Translations under genes and position numbers: made by a program
Shown: piece after piece, positions 57,513 to 64,000 of the stretch
Position numbering within the stretch: position 1 is the stretch's first letter
Layout: the number at the start of each line of letters is the position of its first letter
Assembly (NCBI RefSeq): GCF_003711515.1
Contig: NW_021167085.1
Coordinates: 2,256,452-2,320,451, forward strand
Reading direction: 5' to 3'
Source of the DNA: Sodiomyces alkalinus F11
Taxonomy: Eukaryota; Ascomycota; Sordariomycetes; Glomerellales; Plectosphaerellaceae
DNA length: 64,000 bases
Notes under the pieces: model-generated
Told to the model about the DNA's origin: nothing
The model's input: only the letters and a program-made list of their open reading frames with translations
Databases searched by the model: none

Positions 57513-58995
57513 CTATTTAGTAATCGATTCGTCTTATCGATTAACGGTAATTAAAGTCTTTAGGTAAACCGTTTACTTATAGTGGTATAGTAGTCGTAAC
57601 TAGTATTAATAAGGGTAAGGATACGCCGTTTATTTACTCTAGCTATAATAAGTATAGGGTCGTTATTAGTATATACTTCAAACGTTTCCTACTCCTACCG
57701 TATCACGGCTATCGGCTTTAACGCCCGTTTTTATATTAGAGCTATTCTTTTTCCGAGTCGTTATCGTTAGTTGACTCGTTATCGCTCTTATTATAATCCT
57801 TTATATAAGACTCTTTAACCTTTCGAACTATTTTTTAGTTTTCCTTTAGTTTCTCATAATTCCGTGTAATATACCCTTTCTTATTATAGTTATAGTATAT
57901 TCGAGTCTCCTACTTCGTTTTCCCGTCGCTAACGCGGTTTACTCTACCTATCTTTATATCGCTATTAATATCCTTCTTCGTAGTCGCGTACTCTTAAGCT
58001 TACTTATCGTAATTCCGCTTAAATTAATAACCCTTAAGCTTCCCGGCGATCTCTTATATACCGTTAACCTACGCGGTATAGTTATCGGTGGGAATACGGG
58101 CTAAAATAAGCTTATCCCTAAGTTAAGAGGTGATCGCTCCCTTAAGGAATAAGATCTATACGGTAGCTTCCCACTCGGTACCGTCTATAAGGGCGATCTA
58201 TCTTTTAAAATAGGGTAAGAAGGTAGTAAACGACTTATCGGACTGTTATTAAATTATATATAGGGCTTAAGCGGCTTACGACTATTCTATAGGGTTAAGG
58301 TAAGTATAATTAAGGTACGCTATAAAGTTATTAGGGTCTATAAGCTTACTTAGCCTATCGCTTTTATAAAAGGCCGATACTACCTATTATACCTCGGGTC
58401 CTAAGTAATTATAGATAGTATACTAGGCTTATATATTATTCTAGAATAGGTCGCTATTAATTATAAGCTTCTACCGTATCGCGTAGGCCTACGCGCTATA
58501 GTATTCCCTCTTCCCTAAAAACTTCGCCGGGCTATCGATGGTCTTACGGGGTGCTACTATTATTATTATTAGCTAAAGCGCCGGTAAAGGGACCGGAGAT
58601 AGCGTGGATTCTACTAGCGTAAGAATTATCAGGGTCTATAAGAGGGCCGGAATATTTAGGTTTAGCGGTATTAGGTTTTACGGAGTAGGCGATCCTAGAA
58701 GCTAGGCTATAAGCTATTCGACTAATAGGCGTTATCGCTTATCGGCTTTTTCCCTCGCGCGTTATTATTTAATAAACTAATATATCTCCGAGTAATACTC
58801 TTATATCGGGGTAAGCCTAGCGTTAATATCGGTGTATTACTCGTGGAGAGGGCCTAGCCTTATATTTAAGGCTTAGTCGTTTTCTTCGAAGCGTCGACTT
58901 ATCCACTCCACGACCTATTTAATTCTAATAGGTTACTAGGCGGTAGTATTCGGATCTTAGTCTATTATTAGCGTAGCGCGTGGGTATCGCTAAGT
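57513..58995 (-). pseudogene. Gypsy-1 gag remnant
   Basis: Minus strand, adjacent to the right LTR. Recognisable retrotransposon-gag core at about 58,320-58,080: NFIAYLNYTYLNP, SDKSFTTFLPYFKR, IALIDGTEWEATV, LKGAITS, LRDKLILARIP. RIP-type stops throughout. Separated from its pol by the Gypsy-2 insertion. Confidence 0.75.
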
Positions 58996-59066
58996 TCTAG
59001 ATATATTAACGACTAGTTATAGGTCGTGGTATAAGTAAGGTCGTAATAATAGATTATCTAGAACTA
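58991..59066 (-). promoter_or_regulatory. candidate self-priming site of Gypsy-1
   Basis: Plus-strand AGTTCTAGATA at 58,993-59,003, directly outside the 5' LTR where a primer-binding site belongs, is the exact reverse complement of TATCTAGAACT at 59,055-59,065 inside the LTR. In element sense the RNA segment 51-61 nt before the LTR end could pair with the primer site, as in Tf1, where the RNA 5' end primes cDNA. Confidence 0.55.
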
Positions 59067-59216
59067 AAGAAGGAAGAAGAAAAAGGAGAAAAGTCTATAG
59101 CGCTAGGCTAGCTATAAGGTGGCGATGGCTAGGCGATATAGGTCTATTAACTAAGCGCGTAGCTAGGAAGATCCAGAGTATAGCCAGATCCTCTATATCG
59201 GGGCTAACCCGTAATA
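59004..59216 (-). repeat. Gypsy-1 5' LTR
   Basis: 213 bp, direct repeat of 30365-30577; GAAGA follows. Confidence 0.88.
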
Positions 59217-60605
59217 GAAGAAGATCTTAAAGCTGTAGAAAAGAAGAAGATCCTAATCGTAGAGTTATATAGCAGAATAACCGTACCGCCTACTATATAA
59301 CCTACCTATCTACCTACCTATTACTCCTGCCTTCTGCCCCCTTACCCCTGCCTTCTCACGATAGCTTCGTGAAGACGTAGAACTTCTATAGACTAATAAA
59401 ATCACTTTAAAGTGAAATTCCCGTACTTCCTATTAGTTGATAATTAAGGCCTGCTATATATTAAAAGATAGAACGGATACTGAGGATAAGAGGGCTTTTC
59501 CAAGGATAACTAGTGGTTCCAAGGACAACTCTTTTCCTTATTTACCCACTAAGGTAGGTAGGTAGTGGACCCACTATATCAGGGGTCTTCTTTGGCACTG
59601 CGGTCTCCAGAGTACACGAGGTCTTCTCGATTATACTGTAATTACAGAGTACCTTACCTACCTACCTATATACCTAAGGTAGGTAAGAATAAACCTGACG
59701 TCCGTTCTAGAACCGTTAATTTCGCGAATCAACCGTTGTGCTGCCAAGTTAAATAACGTACATTGTATCCGTCAGAACCCCAGGCAAGCGACCGTAAAGC
59801 CGGCTTTCAGACAAGTCCGCCAACTCACAAGCAAAACGTACCCTTGTCGAACGGGTTTTGTTCCAAGCCTCTTTCTCCATCCTGCAGCCATTTAACTAAC
59901 TTTTCCCCATGTCATTCCTTTGCCCATCCTAATGTCTTCTCAATCTGTAGCCCGGGCGAAAACTAAACTAGACCTCTTCCCCTCTTCCCTTTGGAATAAG
60001 AACTACCTAAGGTAGCTACCGCTTCTCCTCTTCATTCCGCGGGGCAAGCTCTCTGGTGGGGAGGTCCGACTACGACACCGCTGTTCCGTCAACTCTAGGC
60101 GCCGCTAGGTACAACGTACACTGGGATCCTGGTCCCAGACGCCCGGGTGGCGAAAATCAGTGGGTCGATATCGTCCCGGCTTATGTCCGAATATGTATCC
60201 TCTGTTTTTTTTGTTTACGCTCGAGCCCGAGTACCTAACTGGCTACGCGTACCTGTATGCTTGGATCATGCCCGATGCGTGGCATCGCTCCAGAGCCATG
60301 AACCGGGTCCGTGGGCGGTGAATCGTACATAACGGCCATGTATGGGAAATGAGCATCTCTTCCACACACACACTCCTCTCTCTGTTCTTCCTTATCTCTA
60401 TTGCATGATATTTTCTCATACATGTAACCCAAGCTGTCCTAAACGCCTACTACGCTAGTCCCTTAACGTTCCCAAGGGTCATGTCATCCATTCGTAAAAA
60501 CGTGCCCCTTGAATCGGCTAGACTTCATCGTGTCATAAACCCGGTATTCCCGTCATGAGCCATGTGCATTCGTGATTTAGTCGCGAGCCACCGCCCTTAC
60601 ACTTA
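59217..60605. other. right flank of the island and intergenic DNA
   Basis: RIP-like composition fades by about 59,480. A TACCTTACCTACC...GGTAGGTAAG hairpin-like stretch lies at 59,650-59,688, of the same word family as the array on the left edge. No gene supported up to the C2H2 gene; a GTAAGT just after its stop (60,600) leaves open a further small 3' exon. Confidence 0.5.
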
Positions 60606-62429
60606 CTACCCGTGCTTGATTTCGACCATGGTACAGTTACAGCACCGTCTATGCTTGCATCCGTCCGTAGACACGCAAAGAGAGTCGAATTCCGCGTTGT
60701 ATTCCATCGAGCAATGGCACTGTTTATCCCCCAATGTAAGCACGAATCGCTGCCCCAGTAGTGTGGTTGCGGTTGGGAACTCACGCAGGTCCACATCAGA
60801 TTCCCTTCTCTCCTCGTCCGTTTCGGTTGGAACTCCTCTGCCCCCTCATCGTCATGGGGCTTTCGCTTCCCGGGGGTTTTCGGGTAAGACTGGGGCAACT
60901 CCTCTTCTGCCTGGACTGGGGTGGCGTCACCATAACTCCTCTCCACTGGCCTCATAAGAGGCGGGCTGAGGAGAGCTACATCGAGCGCGTCCATATCGGG
61001 TTCAATGCTCTTCCACTCTGCCATCGTCTTCTTGGCCAAGTCGTTCCGCCCGGAGATGTGGTCGTCGATGTGGTTGAAGCGTTCAGCCCAAGAATGCAGC
61101 CCTTGCTGGTTGGTGTCCACCATCTGAGAGCAGAAACCGCACCAGAACCTCGGTTCCCCATTCTGGTCCACGCGGCATTCGTCGAGTTCCTTTTCCGCCA
61201 GGGGTCCTCCCGCTGCCGCGCAGTGAGACGTCTGCAGGTGCTGCCTCAACAGCGCGCGGCGGGGGAAGACCTTGCCGCACCGTGTGTCGGGGGACGTTGC
61301 GGACTGTTCATTGCATCCCCACACTTCGTGTTGATAATGCTGACTGTTCTCATGCCGCTTCCAGTCGTTTTTACTCCCGAACTTCTTGTGGCAGTTGGGA
61401 AATGTGCAGCCGTATGGCTTATCGTGCCTCCTCTGGTGTTTCCTGTGGTTTCACACTCGAGTGTTGGAGGAATCAATAGTAGCAGGGGAACCGTAGGGGA
61501 ATCGTAGGGGAATCGAGGGACAAGTCTTACCTGAGCTCACACTGCCGCGCAAAGGTTTTGTGACAGGTAGAGCATGTGGGTAGCGAGGCTTTAGCCGGTG
61601 CGGTTGAGGCGGGTGAATCCCTGACAGGATGTGCTCCGGATTCTTGCACGAATTTCTCAAGCAAGCGTTTGGGAACCTTCTGCAACAAGGCCCACAGTGC
61701 TCGATCGTCCATGTCCATCTCGCTGGGCGTCTCTGTTCCTGCCCTTCTTGTCGTAGCAGGGGGTGCTGGGTTCGAGAGAGTGGTGCATCGTTCGAACACG
61801 GCCGAACCTGAATTCTCTTGGTCTACAGGGTCGCATTGATTGGAGCCAGCAGGCGACTGATGCTGGGAATCGTCATCTTGGCTTTCGTCGTCACCTTCCG
61901 TTGTTTCGACGTTTTCCTTTTCTTTCGGTTCCGAAATGAACATGTGGCCACTGGTTATTCCATCGCCTTCACCCCCATACTGGCTCGATGTATAGCACTC
62001 AGCTGCTCGCGCCGAAACCACATAGCCAGTCCCGGGGGCGCGAGGTGGTGATGAGCCAAAAGACGCACACAAAGCCATGTCTGGAAGCTCGGAGACTGGG
62101 CCAGAAACAGACTGGGGTTTATCCTGATTGACATACACAGGTCGAGATATGTCCGAGACCGTGACCGTCGGCGCCAATTGAGGAGGTTGTGAGTCGGCCC
62201 ATGGGCCGGCTTCCTGAGACGAAACATGTGACATAGCAAGGTTCTGTGACCTGGGATCAAGAGAAAGTGTGGGGTTCAAAAGTGTAGTGGACTCAAGATA
62301 GCTCGACTCCATGGCGGAACCAACGCCCTCGAGGTTGGATTGGTTAAGGGGCAGCACGATGGGAGTACAGGAGGCAGATCTGAGGAATGTTTAGATATAA
62401 TGATCGAGGGGGGGGGGGGGGGGGGGGGG

Positions 62430-62464
<35 letters not shown>

Positions 62465-63439
62465 GGGCGCAAAAGGGGCGGGGAAGGCGAGGTAAAGAAA
62501 GACTTACGGAACAACAAATCCAATCAGATCCTCATCTGGACTCAGAACTATGGCGTGAACACGTTTGAGATGAGAGCGAAAGTTATCAGCTCTCGGCCAG
62601 AGCTTATCTTTGTTTTGACATTGATCAAGGTGGCAACGATATCGTGGGCCTGCGGTGGCCAAGTCGGGATGCAGGCTTCGCTTGTGGCGATCCAAGTCAT
62701 TCAACGTGCTGAAGCCCTCCTGGCGAGGGCAGCCTGGAACGTCGCACTTGTGCGGCTTGCTGTGTCGTTGGTGATGTTTTCTGGGAATGATGTTAGTTAA
62801 CGAGACCACACACACGATCTTCGACCCAGCTCGAACTGGAAAAGAGGCCCCATACGCGAGTTGAGACTTGGTTTTGACCGTTTTCCGACACACAAGACAA
62901 ATGAGCTCATTGCGGGGAGCAACGCTTTGACAATCTAGGCCGGCTGAGCCTGCAGGGTGAGGCCAACTGTTGGCGTGCAAGTTCATGTTCATGTCACGGG
63001 ACAAGGAGTCCGAAGAGAGGCCCGCAAACGGGTGGTAGTCCACCATCTGGCCAGTGATGCTCTGGGTGTCCTGGCTCCGGTCCATGCCCTCGAAGAGAGA
63101 CAAGCTCTCGCGGGTCTCGTAGCCCGAGTCAGACGGTGCAGGCACCAGAGGCATGGTATCGCATTCGGAGGGAGCGGCACTTCGCCATCCGGAGAGGGAC
63201 GGGCCTGCCTCGCGGGAGGCAATAGCTCCGGGCTTCTCGCGACCATGATGGCGCTCCGGAATGACGCCTTTGGGCACCCAAGGGTCGGCATCGGGAGGCG
63301 CTTGGTAGAAATTGAACAGGTTGTATGCCGGGGGCCAGTTGTGGACAGGCGCATCGAAGTTGTTCGACGGTGGCCTCTGCACGCCGGGTGGCTCCATGGC
63401 GGAGGGAGGTCGGTTGCACGATTTGAAGTAGAAGTCCAT
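60606..63439 (-). CDS. C2H2 zinc-finger regulator with duplicated finger cassette
   Basis: Five exons on the minus strand: 62856-63439, 62508-62780, 61531-62379, 60785-61442, 60606-60719; introns 75, 128, 88 and 65 bp, all GT-AG, with GTTAACTAAC as the branch region in the first. Product 825 aa. Cassette 1 (about 178-278): ICLVCRKTVKTKSQLA joined to KHHQRHSKPHKC, FSTLNDLDRHKRSLH, YRCHLDQC...NFRSHLKRVH. A 270-residue Ser/Gln/Glu-rich linker follows. Cassette 2 (about 555-650): CSTCHKTFARQCELR joined to KHQRRHDKPYGC, FGSKNDWKRHENSQH, VWGCNEQ...RRALLRQHLQTSH. The C-terminus has a WTC-CHC, then CKHRRCCNC box built by the last splice. This is a mould-specific regulator type; targets are unknown. 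First ATG used; intron 2 contains a 56-bp G/C homopolymer. Confidence 0.82.
62408..62463. repeat. poly-G tract in intron 2 of the C2H2 gene
   Basis: 56 bp of G broken by a single A at 62,432. On the coding strand it is poly-C between the donor (62,507) and acceptor (62,380). Could form G-quadruplex or i-motif structures and is prone to length error in sequencing. Confidence 0.9.
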
Positions 63440-64000
63440 ACACAGGGTCCGCAAAAACTGAGTCTATGGAGAGCGCTGGGAAGAGACGGATGAATCCCAG
63501 TTAAGGCGATGCGTCATAGGCGTGGGCTCAAGCTGACGCGCTGTCAGAAGGAAGGGGGGGAAAGCGAGGCGCACGGGGATGGGAGCATACCCAAAGACCT
63601 TGTTTTACAGTAATTCTGGGATGAGGAAGAATTGTGGGATATTTTGGCATAGTACGACAAGAAAGACTGGAAGAGCCAATGTATGCCAGAAGACGGCTCG
63701 GCTCGTCTCGTGAGGTGCGGGAAATAAATGAGCCACAAGCCAAAGCCAAGTCCTCGAGACCTCCACCTCGAGACCGGCCTTGACAGAGGGAGCACCAGGA
63801 AGATTTGAAGGAAAATGTCGATCGATTAGGAGAGACGGTGGTAAAGCCGCTAGCTTTCGGTCTCCGAACAGGGACGTGCGCCAAGAGTGAGGCTGAGGTG
63901 GAAGGGAGGGGACGGGAGAGGAGGGGAGGGGAGGGAAGAAAAAGATAACGCGGCCTAAGACGTAATCAAGGCTTGAGTGGGAAGTGGTTGATGATAAGAG
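63440..64000. promoter_or_regulatory. upstream region of the C2H2 gene
   Basis: Presumed promoter and 5' UTR. A GGGAGGGGACGGGAGAGG-type G-rich stretch lies at 63,900-63,935. No other coding region is seen before the end of the window. Confidence 0.4.

Larger units (their letters stand above)
30365..59216 (-). mobile_element. Gypsy-1: outer Ty3/Gypsy LTR retrotransposon, interrupted
   Basis: Two 213-bp LTRs (30365-30577 and 59004-59216) flank the element and a 5-bp target duplication GAAGA lies just outside each (30360-30364, 59217-59221). Orientation is minus: gag is next to the right LTR, pol runs leftward to the left LTR, and a long polypurine tract (plus strand CCCCCCCCTCCTCCCTCC, about 30580-30598) precedes the 3' LTR. 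Its protease region is cut at 36,273/57,509 by the Gypsy-2 block, duplicating GAAG. Without the insertions it is about 7.6 kb. The putative primer-binding site matches its own LTR, a trait of Tf1/sushi-type self-priming elements. Fully inactivated by RIP. Confidence 0.85.
29760..59480. other. RIP-mutated AT-rich heterochromatin-like island
   Basis: Across almost 30 kb CpA and TpG are nearly absent while TpA is in excess and CpG is kept (CGCG words remain common). This is the Neurospora-type signature of repeat-induced point mutation, C to T at CpA on both strands. Old coding frames can still be followed, with stops almost only where Gln (CAA/CAG to TAA/TAG) or Trp (TGG to TAG) stood and His to Tyr, Cys to Tyr or Asp to Asn changes. 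No intact gene is present; the content is three nested LTR retrotransposons with short degenerate flanks. Confidence 0.93.

Noticed and set aside
59402..59415. TCACTTTAAAGTGA palindrome as an operator
   Set aside because: Isolated short palindrome in degenerate flank DNA with no gene nearby.
62387..62800. Gly-rich protein frame
   Set aside because: The Gly run is only the poly-G tract of an intron of the minus-strand C2H2 gene.

Overview
The window looks like a piece of a filamentous ascomycete genome (Pezizomycotina, most likely Sordariomycetes). Genes have one to four short introns (about 60-210 bp) with GTAAGT/GTATGT-like donors and CTAAC/CTGAC branch sites. The recognisable proteins are typical of moulds: a CCG-6-like cell-wall protein, a COP9 signalosome subunit, complex I 24 kDa, and large C2H2 regulators. 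The repeats carry the mark of repeat-induced point mutation (RIP). All exon structures here were read by eye; none has transcript support.

Left arm (1-29.7 kb, normal base composition): a small BRCT protein (+), a four-exon propionyl-CoA synthetase ending in a peroxisomal AKL signal (-), a GPI-type CCG-6-like protein (-), a PIG3-type quinone oxidoreductase (+) convergent with a dienelactone hydrolase (-), RPA1 (+) divergent from that hydrolase and convergent with CSN3 (-), the 24 kDa subunit of complex I (+) divergent from CSN3, a Kelch beta-propeller protein (-) and a C2H2 zinc-finger regulator (-). They are housekeeping, DNA-repair and regulatory genes with no common pathway. Intergenic DNA is rich in recurring TACTCCGTA- and TACCTAAGG-type words and holds a 174-bp MITE-like inverted-repeat element.

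AT-rich island (about 29.76-59.48 kb): almost devoid of CpA/TpG, rich in TpA, with CpG kept. It resolves into three nested LTR retrotransposons, each framed by a target-site duplication. Gypsy-1 (30,365-59,216; 213-bp LTRs; TSD GAAGA) was split by the Gypsy-2 block (36,274-57,508; about 357-bp LTRs in three copies; TSD GAAG). That block was in turn hit by a Copia element (36,287-42,505; 263-bp LTRs; TSD GATGA/GATAA) inside its first LTR. All three read on the minus strand and all are dead through C-to-T changes at CpA (for example the RT motif YVDD reads YINN). Two diverged copies of an extra ORF in Gypsy-2 carry the layout of a Ulp1/SENP-type (C48) cysteine protease. This is the most unusual item in the window.

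Right arm (59.5-64 kb): normal composition returns, with one five-exon C2H2 regulator (-) that has two copies of a finger cassette also seen in the C2H2 gene on the other side of the island.
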